35,744 bases of DNA from Neocallimastix lanati (nom. inval.) (GCA_016946835.1 JACVTC010000079.1:870001-905744), one strand, 5' to 3'; counted from the stretch's first letter, positions 9,481 through 22,581 are shown. Numbers and translations are program-made. Notes: generated by a model not told the origin, from the sequence alone.

Positions 9481-12194
9481 ATAAATGTGTATAAAAATCT
9501 TATTATTACAAATATTTATATTGATGTTCTTAAAATATAAATAATGAAAATTATTTGTTTTTTCAATTACTTGTTATTTGATATTAAGAGTAGAAATAAT
9601 AGTTTTTCTTTTATTAACTTATATTTTTTTATCTATTATTAATTAATAATATTGAAATTAAAAGAAACTATAAACAGTGATTATTAATTAAATAAAAAAT
9701 TGAAAGTAAAAAAAAATTCAATATATCTTGATTACTAATAAAAAAAAATAAAAGAAAAAAAGAACTATAAAAAAGTTTATTTTATTTTTTGTCTTTTTTT
9801 TATTTTTTTAAAGATTGAATACTTTAAAAAAATTTTTTAAAAAATTTTAGTTACTAAAAGTTAAATAAATTAAAATATAAAGAAATATAGAATTTATCAA
9901 TCTGTAAGAAAGAAATTTCTATATATTTATTGACTAAATTTAAATTCTAAAATAAATAAATAAATAAAGATATAAATGTTTAAATTAAATTTATAAATGT
10001 ATAATTTAAGAAATAAAGAAATAAAGAAATAGAAAAAATTAAATTAGATACTTTAACATTTAAATATATATAAAATTTAATTTGTACCCTAGACTAAAGT
10101 TAAAAAGGGATATAGATTCATATATTTAATGCTTCCTGTATAATTTTCCAATATCTCGCCATTTCCCATCTTTTCTTATAATAAAATACCACTAATTAAT
10201 GATATGATAAATCAGTTTAAAGTATCATTTTTTCAAAAAATGATATTACTAATTATTTATAGATAAAATTTTATATTATTAATTTTTAATCTTGTATCAA
10301 ACCAATAAAGTTTATATATGTAATTGAAGATAAAAAAAATAAGAAATCAAGAAAAGATTCAATTTCTCAATATTAGATTATTATTAATATAAAAAGTTTT
10401 ATAAAAAATATTTGTTTCAAGTTTTAATTTTATAAGAGTAGTTTTTAAATGTAAAATGTTTTTACATTTATTGTTAAAATAATTTTCTAAGATTATTATT
10501 AATTTTATTTTTTACACTTTTCTTTTTTCGATTTAAATTTTTATTATTTATAAAATATTAAGCTCTTCTAGATACCCATATTTTATGTTCTGTATAAAAA
10601 AAGTCATTGACTCTTAAATATGAAAGAAAATTTATATTTATATTATAAATATTTTTTTAAAAAAAAAGAATGGATAAAAATTCTTAAATTATTAATAATT
10701 ACATATAAATTATTACTTGAATATAAAAATAAATTTAATAAAATATTTAATTAAAAAAGAAAAATCAAAAAAAAAAAAAATAAATAAGGAAATAATTAAG
10801 TTGAATAAAAAACAAAAAAAAAAAAAATAAAAAATTTAAAAATTTAAGATTATTAAATTTATGAATAATTATTAAGATGAAGTGAAGAATACATTAAAGT
10901 GAATGAATGTCAATATACAAAGATATGGATCTAATCTTTCTAGGAAAATTTAAATTAATTCTCTTCTTGAAAAATATAAATAATAATTTAAGAAAAAATT
11001 TTCATTTTTATTTAATTGTTCTAATTGATAATATTTATTGAGTATAATATAAAGTAGTTTCAAATATATATTCATATAATAATATTTTTAATTTAATTAT
11101 ATAAAATGTGTATTATTTTTTTTTTAATTTTATTTTTAATTTTATATTTGGTTTTAGTTTCAACTTGACTTTATTTATTTTTTATTTTTTATGTTTTTTA
11201 TTATATAAAAATGAAATTTCTCGGATTTTTTTTTTTTTTTTTAAATATTATATAATTAATTATTTTTTTTAATTATTAAATTTTTTTTATTCATTAATTT
11301 TATTAAAACTTTAAAAAATATAAAATATAGATAAAATGTTAAAAAATTATACTCAATAATTTACTGAAATTTTTTAATATAAATAAAGATTTTTTACTTT
11401 TTTTGTTACATAATATATATATTATTTTCCCTGTAAATAAAAAGAATTAATAAATATATTTTTTTTATAATATTTAGTTAAAAATAAGTTATTATTGTTT
11501 TCTAAATTCATATTAATAACATAATAAATATATATTTATTAGGATAAATTCCTAATATGATATTATATATATAAAACCATAAATTTTTATTAATATTTTT
11601 TAAAATTCTGATAAATTATGTTTAACGTCTTAATATATTATTATATATACTTTACTAATAATATTAGCATTTAAAATAAAATAATTCTGAAATTTAACAA
11701 TAAAACTATTTATATTATTTTTACTTATTTAATCATTTATTTAATAGAAATTATATAAAAAACATTTACTATAAATATTTAAATATGTATAATAGATTTA
11801 CTGATTATTGAAAAATTAAAGTTAATAAAGTTTTTTATTAAATTTTTTTTGTAATTAATAATAATTTTGTTTTATTTTATTTCTTTTATGTAATTAAAAA
11901 TTTATTTAAAAATAAATATATTTTGAATAAAAATATTATATTTTAGAAAAAAGATTTATATTAAAAAATTTTTTTAAAATTTTACATCAATTAAGATTAA
12001 TACATTTTAAAAAGAAAGTTAATTTTTTTTTATTTTTTTATTTTACACTTTATTCTATAATTTTTATATATTAATATATATAAATATTTTTAATTTTTTA
12101 ATTACTTATACATAAAAGTAAAATCATAATCATATATAAAATATCTTTTTTAATAATTAAAGCACTATTAGAGTATTATAATATTTTTTAAATT
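9481..12194. other. Gene desert, AT-rich
   Basis: About 2.7 kb without a credible gene on either strand. It has slightly more complex sequence near 10080-10250, including a perfect 11-bp inverted repeat with a one-base loop at 10223-10245 (tatcatttttt, c, aaaaaatgata). A/T runs dominate the rest. The final part presumably contains the promoter of the gene at 12195, but no motif stands out. Confidence 0.5.
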
Positions 12195-13343
12195 ATGAAA
12201 AGAATGAAAATAATGAAAACAAATGATATTCTTTCAGAAAAACAGAAATTAATTTTAGAATTACTTAATAGGAATAATATTGATAAATTAAAAGATTTTA
12301 TTAATAGTTTAGAAACTCCTCTTTATTTTTTAAATAGTACTAATTTCGATCTACTTACTTTGGCTTTAAGTTTAAATTGCTCTTTCGATATTATAAAATT
12401 AATCTATAACAGGTGTAATTATAAAACTTTAAATTATGTAGTTAAAGATATATATCATTTATATGATATGAGTAATCACAAAGATGAAACTATTGTAAAT
12501 TATCAAAATAGTTTAGAAGTTTTAATGGATTCAAATAATAATGTAAAATCACCACTTTTAGTATCATTAGAATTTTCTGATTTTCAATCAGTTGAATTTT
12601 TAATTAATAAAGGAGCTGACATGTATTTCAAAATAAATGGTAAATATATTTTAGAAATTTTAAGAGAAGAAAATTTATTAACTATGAGAAAATTAAATTT
12701 TCTCTTAAAAAATGGCTTTAGTTTAAAAAAATTTAAAATTGAACGACTCAGCAATTTTGAATTTAAATATATTAAAAAGTGCTTAGAAAACTTTGTTTTT
12801 GATACAAATTTTATAAAATATCTACTTAATTTATATAAAAATAAATCTGGAATTTCAAAAAGAAAATTTAACCATAGGGTTAATAATGAAATAAATAAAA
12901 TTGAAATCCCAATGGAATTATATTTGAAATATTTAGACAGGAAAGATTACAAGAAAGTAGAATATCTTTATAAATATTATGGTACAGAAAAAACAAGATC
13001 ATTTAAGGATTTTATTCTTTTTTATTTGAATTATTTTGATAGAAATTTTAATAAAAAATCATTTTATGATTTTTTTAATTTTATTATAAACAATGAAAAC
13101 ACATTTCCATTTAGTAAAGAGTATGCAATTAATGAAAATGAAACCATTATAATAAATAAAAAATTAAAACTAGTTGAACTAATAAAAAATAATAATAATT
13201 TAAAATTAGAAACATTTTTGAAAAACAATAATTATATTCTTCATTGTTTATATTCAAGCAAAAGTGAAATTTTGAATTTAATTAATGAATATAACGTTTC
13301 ATCAGATATAGTTGATATTCTTCGAAAGTATTTTTTAATTTAA
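12195..13343 (+). CDS. Divergent ankyrin-repeat-type protein (paralog of the gene at 18093-19097)
   Basis: A 382-residue cytoplasmic-type protein with no signal peptide or membrane segment. Residues about 117-150 form the clearest ankyrin unit (SPLLVSLEF...VEFLINKGAD), preceded by a weaker unit (FDLLTLALSL...FDIIKLIY, 51-71) and followed by another (LNFLLKNGFSLKKF, 167-180). The C-terminal half is helical, Lys/Asn-rich and not recognised. The same landmarks occur in the same order in the minus-strand gene at 18093-19097: a Phe-Asp-Ile/Leu unit, SPLL...EFL.NKGA, and an EI-IP-x-Y-x-KL/KYL block near residue 236. The two are therefore divergent paralogs. Three ATG codons lie within the first seven residues (1, 4 and 7), so the exact start is uncertain. 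Ankyrin proteins usually bind other proteins; no partner can be inferred. Confidence 0.8.
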   Translation: MKRMKIMKTNDILSEKQKLILELLNRNNIDKLKDFINSLETPLYFLNSTNFDLLTLALSLNCSFDIIKLIYNRCNYKTLNYVVKDIYHLYDMSNHKDETIVNYQNSLEVLMDSNNNVKSPLLVSLEFSDFQSVEFLINKGADMYFKINGKYILEILREENLLTMRKLNFLLKNGFSLKKFKIERLSNFEFKYIKKCLENFVFDTNFIKYLLNLYKNKSGISKRKFNHRVNNEINKIEIPMELYLKYLDRKDYKKVEYLYKYYGTEKTRSFKDFILFYLNYFDRNFNKKSFYDFFNFIINNENTFPFSKEYAINENETIIINKKLKLVELIKNNNNLKLETFLKNNNYILHCLYSSKSEILNLINEYNVSSDIVDILRKYFLI

Positions 13344-13844
13344 AATTTTTATGATAAATCAATTAATAATTAAATTATAATACTCTCAAATTATTTAAAA
13401 GTATTAATAAATTTGTATTAAAATTTATTTTATTATTAATGTATTAATTTTATTTTTTATTGAAAATTTTATATATTTCATGTAATTTTTTATATTAATA
13501 TGTATTATAATGATATTATATTGAAACATGTAGCATTTTTATTATTTTATACGAAACAAATATTAAATAAAATAAAAAAAAAAATTTATATATTACATAA
13601 AATAATTAAAAAATTTCTTTTAAATACTAAAAAAGATTTTTTATAAAAAAAAGAATAAAAAAAAAATATATATAAAAGAAATATATATTCTTATTAATTT
13701 TTAAAAATTATTTTTTAAATATTTTTATATTTGTTTTTTAATAAAATATATTTTTTATTTCATTTTAATTCTTTTTTTTTTTTTTTTTTTTTTTATTTAT
13801 TTATTTATTTTTATTTATAGTATATTTTATTAAAATTATAATGT
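13344..13844. other. Short intergenic stretch, A/T runs
   Basis: Between the ankyrin-type gene and the start of the satellite array. It holds homopolymer runs, including a T-run near 13770-13793. No gene or recognisable signal is seen. Confidence 0.5.
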
Positions 13845-14123
13845 AATTTTTTGTTTAGTTTTTATATTAATTTTAAAATTTCAGTAAATTAATTCCAATT
13901 TTTTTTTTTTTTTTTTTTTTTTCATATATTTTGTATTTAACTAAAAAATAATAAAATTTTATTAATTAAATTATTTATGATTATTTTACATTTAAAATAG
14001 TGTTCACGTTACTTGACGACCTATTAAAAAACTTTTCATTGTTTTTGAGATAAAAAAAATAAAGAAAAATGAACATATAACGTAAACTAATAATAAATAA
14101 TTTATTAATATTATTTGGATTTT

Positions 14124-14163
<40 letters not shown>

Positions 14164-17100
14164 TTAAATTAATTTTGAAATTTAAATAAATTAATTCAAA
14201 GACTTTACAGATTTTAATTTCCATCATTTTTGTATTTAACTAAAAAATATTAAGAATTTATTAATTAAATTATTTATGATTATTTTACATATAACATAGT
14301 GTTCACGTTACTTGACAAACTATTAAAATTAATATTTCATTTTTTTTTTTAAAAAAAAAAAAAGAATATAAATCATAATAAAATAGTAATAAATAAAATA
14401 TATAGTTATTATTTGGATTTTTCAATAGTTTTATTTTTTTTGTGTTAAATTGATTTTGAAATTTCAATAAATTAATTCAAAAATTTTACATAATTTTTTT
14501 CCATCATATTTGTATTTAACTAAAATATACTAAAAATTTATTAATTAAATTATTTATGATCATTTCACATAAAACATAGTGTTCACGTTACTTGATAAAT
14601 ATTAAAAAATACATTTCATATTTTTGAGATAAAAAAATAAAGAAAAATGAATATAAAACATATGAAAAAATAATAAATAAAATATTTGGTTATTATTTGG
14701 ATTTTAAAATAGTTTTATTTTTTTTGTGTTAAATTGATTTTGAAATTTCAATAAATTAATTCAAAAATTTTACATAATTTTTTTCCATCATATTTGTATT
14801 TAACTAAAATATACTAAAAATTTATTAATTAAATTATTTATGATCATTTCACATAAAACATAGTGTTCACGTTACTTGATAAATATTAAAAAATACATTT
14901 CATATTTTTGAGATAAAAAAATAAAGAAAAATGAATATAAAACATATGAAAAAATAATAAATAAAATATTTGGTTATTATTTGGATTTTAAAATAGTTTT
15001 ATTTTTTTTGTGTTAAATTGATTTTGAAATTTCAATAAATTAATTCAAAAATTTTACATAATTTTTTTCCATCATATTTGTATTTAACTAAAATATACTA
15101 AAAATTTATTAATTAAATTATTTATGATCATTTCACATAAAACATAGTGTTCACGTTACTTGATAAATATTAAAAAATACATTTCATATTTTTGAGATAA
15201 AAAAATAAAGAAAAATGAATATAAAACATATGAAAAAATAATAAATAAAATATTTGGTTATTATTTGGATTTTAAAATAGTTTTATTTTTTTTGTGTTAA
15301 ATTAATTTTGAAATTTAAATAAATTAATTCAAAGACTTTACAGATTTTAATTTCCATCATTTTTGTATTTAACTAAAAAATATTAAGAATTTATTAATTA
15401 AATTATTTATGATTATTTTACATATAACATAGTGTTCACGTTACTTGACAAACTATTAAAATTAATATTTCATTTTTTTTTTTAAAAAAAAAAAAAGAAT
15501 ATAAATCATAATAAAATAGTAATAAATAAAATATATAGTTATTATTTGGATTTTTCAATAGTTTTATTTTTTTTGTGTTAAATTGATTTTGAAATTTCAA
15601 TAAATTAATTCAAAAATTTTACATAATTTTTTTCCATCATATTTGTATTTAACTAAAATATACTAAAAATTTATTAATTAAATTATTTATGATCATTTCA
15701 CATAAAACATAGTGTTCACGTTACTTGATAAATATTAAAAAATACATTTCATATTTTTGAGATAAAAAAATAAAGAAAAATGAATATAAAACATATGAAA
15801 AAATAATAAATAAAATATTTGGTTATTATTTGGATTTTAAAATAGTTTTATTTTTTTTTTGATAAATTAATTTTGAAATTTCAATAAATTAATTCAAAGA
15901 TTTTATAGATATTAATTTCCATCATTTTTATATTTAACTAGAAATTACTGAGAATTTATTATTTAATTTATTTATGTGTAATTTACATATAAAATATAGT
16001 TTACGTTACTTGACAAACTATTAAAAAATACATTCCATTTTTTGAGATAAACAATAAAGAAAAATAAATATAAATCATATAAAAAAATAATAAATAAAAT
16101 ATTTGGTTATTATTTGGATTTTAAAATAGTTTTATTTTTTTTTTGATAAATTAATTTTGAAATTTCAATAAATTAATTCAAAGATTTTATAGATATTAAT
16201 TTCCATCATTTTTATATTTAACTAGAAATTACTGAGAATTTATTATTTAATTTATTTATGTGTAATTTACATATAAAATATAGTTCACGTTACTTGACAA
16301 ACTATTAAAAAATACATTTCATATTTTTGAGATAAAAAAATAAAGAAAAATGAATATAAAACATATGAAAAAATAATAAATAAAATATTTGGTTATTATT
16401 TGGATTTTAAAATAGTTTTATTTTTTTTTTGATAAATTAATTTTGAAATTTCAATAAATTAATTCAAAGATTTTATAGATATTAATTTCCATTATTTTTA
16501 TATTTAACTAGAAATTATTGAGAATTTATTATTTAATTTATTTATGTGTAATTTACATATAAAATATAGTTTACGTTACTTGACAAACTATTAAAAAATA
16601 CATTCCATTTTTTGAGATAAACAATAAAGAAAAATAAATATAAATCATATAAAAAAAAAATAAATAAAATATTTGGTTAATATCTGGATTTAGAATAGTT
16701 TTATTTTATTTTTGTTAAATTAATTATGAAATTTCAATAAATTAATTCAAAATTTTACAAGATTTAATTTCCATCATTTTTATATTTAACGAAAATATTA
16801 TAAGAACTTATTAATTAAATTATTTATGATAAATTTACATATAACATATCACGTTACTTGACAATCTATTAAAAAATACATTTTATTTTTTTGAGATAAA
16901 AAAATAAAGAAAAATAAATATAAAACATAATAAAAAAAATAATAATTAAAATATTTGGTAATTGTTTGGATTTTTCGATAGTTTTATTTTATTTTTGTTA
17001 AATTATTTTTGAAATTTCAATAAATTAATTCCGAGATTTTACAGGTTTTAATTTCCATCATTTTTATATTTTACTAGAAATTATTGAGAATTTATTATTT

Positions 17101-17531
17101 AATTTATTTATGTGTAATTTACATATAAAATATTGTTCACGTTACTTGACAAACTATTAAAAAATACATTCCTTTTTTTTGAGATAAACAATAAAGAAAA
17201 ATAAATATAAAATATATTAAAAATTAATAAATAAAATATATAGTTATTATTTGGATTTTTCGATAGTTTTATTTTGTTTTTATTAAATTAATTTCGGAAT
17301 TTCAATAAATTAATTCAAAGATTTTACAAGTTTTGATTTCCATCATTTTTATATTTCACTAAAAAATTATAAGAATTTATTAATTAAATTATTTATGATT
17401 ATTTTACATATAACATATCACGTTACTTGACAAATTATTTAATAATACATTTCATTGTTTTTAAGATAAAAAAATAAAGAAAAATGAATATATAACATAA
17501 TAAAAAAATAATAAATAAAATATAGTTATTA
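13845..17531. repeat. Satellite-like tandem array, 13 units of about 284 bp
   Basis: Thirteen head-to-tail units, each with the core acgttacttga. The first base of the core is at 14006, 14305, 14585, 14869, 15153, 15438, 15718, 16003, 16287, 16573, 16851, 17139 and 17420, so spacing is 299, 280, 284, 284, 285, 280, 285, 284, 286, 278, 288 and 281 bp. The first spacing is inflated by a T-run of about 35 at 14128-14162. Units share other landmarks: attatttggatttt, aatttcaataaattaattc, tttccatcattttt and gagataaaaaaataaagaaaaat. No open frame of note. The units with cores at 14585, 14869, 15153 and 15718 look identical by eye, as do those at 14305 and 15438, whereas outer units are more diverged, as expected from unequal crossover. 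Function unknown; candidates are a centromeric or heterochromatic satellite, a replication or matrix-attachment element, or a simple satellite. Confidence 0.95.
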
Positions 17532-18092
17532 TTTAAAGTAAAATATATTTATTATTTTTATTTATATAAAAAAAATTTAAATAATAATATAAAGTATGAA
17601 TTAATAAAAAAAATGTAAAAATTTATATAACAATAAATAAAATATATATATATATTTTTATCAAAAATTTTAAATATAAATTTAAAAATAAAACATTAAA
17701 TTAACACGAATATTTAAATTTAAACACGAACATGATCATTATTATTAAATTTTTTTATTTACATTAAATTTTTTTTATATAACAATAAAATTTAATTACA
17801 TTAACACAATTTTTTTTTAATATTAAATAATTATATTTATTATATAAAATAAAATTAGTTTTATATAAAATATATTAATTTTACATATTATAAAAAAAAT
17901 ATTAGAATTTAAAAAATATAAAAAATATATAAAAATTTAAGTATATTAATTAAGAAATTAAAAAATATATAAATAATAAAATAATAATCTTATTATTATT
18001 TTATCATGAAATAAAAATTATTATATGTGAATTTGTCTTTTTTTTTTTTTTTTTTTTTATTTTTAATGTTTATTTTAATTAATTCTAATTAA
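17532..18092. other. Intergenic AT-rich DNA
   Basis: Between the satellite array and the 3' end of the minus-strand ankyrin-type gene. It holds A/T runs, including a T-run near 18039-18058, and no coding potential. Confidence 0.5.
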
Positions 18093-19097
18093 TTATAATT
18101 TTTTTTTTTGTAAATAGAGTAAAAAAAATTTATTATTATTTTTAAATTCTTCAATTTCTTCGTTTTTTTTATTTAAAAGAATTCTTTTATATAATTTTCT
18201 TTTTCTATTTAAAATTTGTTCAAATTTATTTCTAATCTGGATATCTTTATTTACATCATCATAATTTCCATTTTTGAAATTTGGGATTTCAATATTTTTT
18301 TCAATAATTTCATGTAAGAAATGAAATTCAATATCATTTTCTCTATTTTTATTTAAATATTTAAATTGATGATCGAAAAATTTTATTCCATTAAATTTTT
18401 CTTTTGATCTTTCATATTTAAGTATTAGAGTTATTTCTCTAAATTTATTTTCTTTAAATAATTTGATATACCACATAAATGGTATATTAATTTCCTGCAT
18501 GATGATTTTTTCTTTTTCTTTTTCTTTTTCAAATCTTCTTCTTTTTTTTTTTTCCATATTATTATTTTTATTATAATTATTTTTTATTTCTTCGTTGAAT
18601 AAAGTGATTTGTTCAAATGTTAATATAATTAAATTGAACTCTTTTTGAAAAAGAATTTCAAAATCATGACGACTAAATTTATATTTATTTTTAACTAAAA
18701 TTGAAATATTTTCTTCATTAAAATATTCATTATTAATTAAGTATTTTAATAAACTCATATTATTATATTTTCTATTAATATTAGCTCCTTTATTTGTTAG
18801 GAACTCAATTAATTCATATTTTTTATAAATAAATGAATATAATAGTGGAGAAATAAATCTATTATTTAAAAAATAACAATAATCTAACTGATTAATATTA
18901 TACCATTTATAAATATTTTTAATAAAAGAATCTTCACATCCATTTTTAATTGCAAAACATATTATATCAAAGTTTTTATTTAGTATTTCATTTAAGGGAA
19001 TAATAAAATTACTTAAAATCTCCTCTAAATTAATATAATCTTTTTTTTCAATATATCGTTTGATTATATTAATATTGTTATCCATTTTATTGATCAA
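18093..19097 (-). CDS. Divergent ankyrin-repeat-type protein (paralog of the gene at 12195-13343)
   Basis: A 334-residue protein without signal peptide. Residues 43-62 (FDIICFAIKNGCEDSFIKNI) and 82-108 (ISPLLYSF...ELIEFLTNKGANIN) are ankyrin-like units and align with the corresponding units of the plus-strand gene at 12195. A further unit (NISILVKNKYKFSRHDFEIL, 130-149) and an EINIPFMWYIKLF block (202-214) also match it in order. Residues about 176-198 form a Lys/Glu/Arg-rich low-complexity insert absent from the paralog. The C-terminal part is charged and probably helical. The ATG at 19097 is used; a second Met is at residue 5. The two paralogs face each other across the satellite array, as if an inverted duplication or array growth had separated them. 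No function beyond likely protein binding can be assigned. Confidence 0.8.
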   Translation of the reverse strand: MINKMDNNINIIKRYIEKKDYINLEEILSNFIIPLNEILNKNFDIICFAIKNGCEDSFIKNIYKWYNINQLDYCYFLNNRFISPLLYSFIYKKYELIEFLTNKGANINRKYNNMSLLKYLINNEYFNEENISILVKNKYKFSRHDFEILFQKEFNLIILTFEQITLFNEEIKNNYNKNNNMEKKKRRRFEKEKEKEKIIMQEINIPFMWYIKLFKENKFREITLILKYERSKEKFNGIKFFDHQFKYLNKNRENDIEFHFLHEIIEKNIEIPNFKNGNYDDVNKDIQIRNKFEQILNRKRKLYKRILLNKKNEEIEEFKNNNKFFLLYLQKKKL

Positions 19098-22000
19098 TTA
19101 AAAGTTTAAAGTATATAATTATTGATTAAAATATAATTTTTTTCTTTTTTATAATTAATAAAAATAATTTTGATTTCGTAAATATATAAGTGTAAAAAAA
19201 TTTTAGAAATATTAATAAAGTATATTTATTTCAATATTTAAAATTTTAATAATTTAAAAATAAATTTAATTAATAGTTAAATTCGTTAATATACTATTTA
19301 AAGTTTTTAATTTCTTTTTATTAAGTATATATATTATTAAATTAATAAAAGAATTCTTAATAAATTAAAGTAATATAAAAAAATTAATTATAATTATATA
19401 TTATTATTTATAATGTAAATTATATAAAAATGAAAAAATATATTTTAATATTTTTATCCCTTATTTAGTTATTACTAAAATATATATATTAAATCATCAT
19501 TAAAATATTTATTTTTAAATTAAAAGAATCATTTTTAATGAAATTAATATTATTATTATCATTTATAATTAGTATTATTAGCATAATATTAATTATCATC
19601 ATTTTTTTATTAATTATTTATAAAAAAAAAGAAAATAAAAATACTTATATAATTATTATATTATATTATGTTAATTATAAAATATTTCTTTAACTTTTGG
19701 TATTAATTTAGTATAAATTTCTTCTTAAAAAAAAAGAAGAAGAAAACAAATCAATAAAAAATTAATAACTAAAAAAAAAACGAAAAATGATTAAAAATAA
19801 AAATAAATAAAATTTAAAAAAATATATATATTAAAAATCACTAATATACAAACAATTTTTTTTATATATAATCTTTATTTGAAATATAAGTACTTGTATT
19901 CAATGTTAGCAAATGATAAAAATATAAGCATTTAAATAATAGATATGAAAAGCAAATTATATTCAATCCTACAAAAAAAGCTTATTTTTAATTATAAAAT
20001 GAATTGAAGAAGCTTTATTAGTAAAAAAAAAAAATAAATATTCGAAAGGCTTACCAATAATATTTTACTTTATGAAAATAAATCAAGCAAAATTAAGAAT
20101 GATTTGAATTATTTTTATATCATAATTTCTATTTATTGAATTATTAAATTATCTATTATAAGATTCTAATATTTAGTATATAACTTCAATGAAAATTAAT
20201 TTTCATAAAAGCATTTATCAAAAGATAGTTTAGTACAATATATAAATGATATATAATTTAAACTAATACTATCGAAATGAAATAATAGTTATTAAATATT
20301 AAAAGCATAAGGAATATTAATACATTTATTAGATAATAATTCGAAGTCCCAAATACATTTCTCTCTATTACATTTATTTAACAAAATGAAATCATATATA
20401 TAAATATAGGTGATATATTTTATTAAATAACTATTTTTATTGAGAAATACATTAAAGGGATTTCTAAAATTATAATACGATAAAACCCAATTTGCTTTTC
20501 ATATAGTAGAAATTTCATAAACACAAGTAGATTTAATATAAAGGATAAAAATTAATGATTTATATATATATAATATTTAAATTATAAATTAAAAATTTAA
20601 TTTTAATGAATAAAAAATATTTATTATGCAAGGTATAAAATATTTTAAATTTGTATAATAATTAAATATATCAATTAAAAAATTTTTATTATAAAAATAA
20701 TAAATAATATTTATATATTTAATTTATATAATACTAAAATAATTATTAAATAATAAAAAAAAGTAAACTCATTTTATATAAAATTTTGTAAACAATATTA
20801 ATTTATATAAAATACAATTATATTATTTACAAATAAAAAATATTTTATTAAGTTAATATATAAATAAAATTTATATTTCTAATTCTATTTAATTTGAGAA
20901 AAAATGTTTATTTTTATTAAGAAATTAAAATTATAATTTTGATTATTTTTTTTATTTAAAATAATATAAATTACCATTTTTCTTAAAATTTTCTAAATAT
21001 TAGCAATAAATTAATAATTTATCCTATTAACTTATTTATTAATAAAATTTTGAGATATTTATATGAAAATATTTATTTAATAAGAAATAAAAATTATTTT
21101 ATAAATAGATAAAATAAATTTGTTTGATGTAATAATGAAAATAAGTCAATTAATAAAAATTTTAATTATATATTATTATTAAATATTTCGTAAATTACAT
21201 TTTTCACTAATTATTTATTGTTTTTTTTTTTAAATATATTTAAAACTATATTATATAACATAAATTTCATTAAATATTTTATTTTAAATTGTATAGAATA
21301 AAATATATTAAATGCTTTAGTAATTGTGGATATAGTTATATAAATATATTTTTTTTGCAAAAACTATAATAACAATAAGTACATTTTATATTTTATTAAA
21401 TTAGTTATATTAAATTATATATTATAAATTAAATCAATTACAAAAAAAAAATAAACACTGAATAATGGAATAAATCAACTATTTTTATTTTGAAAATATT
21501 AAATTTTATTAAATTAAATCAATTAATAATATAAATCTTCGATTATACGGTTATTATTTAGCATTAAACAATATCGAACATATAAGACAAGTTTAAAAAT
21601 TTCATTATTGGAATTTTTGAAAATTTGTCATGAATATAATCATAATAAAATTTACATAAAAATATCAATAAATGTATAACTTAATATTGTAAATATAATA
21701 AGAGATTTTCCATTTATTAGAAAGATATTATATTAATTAATAAGAGAAATAAAAATAGAAAAATTGTATTATTAATTAAACTATAAATTAATTAATATAC
21801 AAAATATACTTATTTATGAAATCTAAATATATTAAATATAACCCTTTAAAATAAAATATAAAAAATTTAATTTTTATTGTCAATATATAAAAAAAATGAG
21901 AATTACGTATGAAAAAACATAACATTATAAATTTCAGTAAATTTTTAAATAAATTAAAAATTAAAATTTAATTAAATATAATGTTTTATTTATAAAGTTA

Positions 22001-22581
22001 TTTATAAACAAACATAAATAAGTTATTAGCGATGTTCAATATAATGAAATTTATATATATTTATACTAAAGATGTTACTTGTTCTTAAATAATTTTAATT
22101 AATTACATTATATTATCTTTGCAATGAATATTTTCTGAGAAAGTTGAGTGAAAAGATGAATTCAGATAATTTTTGTATCTTCTTATATTTGGTTTATCTC
22201 AATAAATTAATAAGATTGACGATTTATAATTTTTACTTGTGATTAAAACTATTGGTCTATTTGTCCATATAATATATATGATAAGTTCAATTAAAAAATA
22301 TTTACAATATTCTATATAAATGAATATTATGAGTAGTTAAAATATTAATTTTATTAAAATATAAATTTCCATCAATATAACACTTGCTATTAGTATCAAA
22401 AATTTGAAATAGTCATTAATATACAATTTAATAAAAGAAAAACCATATATTATAAATGATTTCGTCATTAAAATATTTTTTCAATAATATACTACTTTTT
22501 AATTTTTTATTTTTAGAAATTAAAAATTTTTAAAAACATTTTATTTTTATAAAATAGTAAAATAATTATAATTATATATAA
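19098..22581. other. Gene desert, AT-rich
   Basis: About 3.5 kb with no supported gene. A 51-codon plus-strand frame at 19538-19693 would give a hydrophobic Ile/Leu-rich peptide, which arises easily from A/T-only DNA. Near 19950-20540 the base composition is a little less simple, with many stops in all frames; it may be an old coding or transposon relic, but no family motif could be recognised. Confidence 0.5.

Noticed and set aside
10080-10200. Coding-like minus-strand fragment (KDGKWRDIGKLYR)
   Set aside because: Too short, bounded by stops and not matched to a family I can name.
13845-17531. CRISPR array
   Set aside because: Units of about 284 bp repeat along their whole length with no short repeat/unique spacer structure, and the genome is eukaryotic.
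19538-19693. 51-codon frame with a hydrophobic, signal-anchor-like peptide
   Set aside because: Almost only Ile/Leu/Lys codons, as expected from A/T-rich random DNA; no relative or context.
19950-20540. Possible second retroelement relic
   Set aside because: Composition is slightly more complex, but no reverse transcriptase, integrase or transposase motif could be found in any frame.
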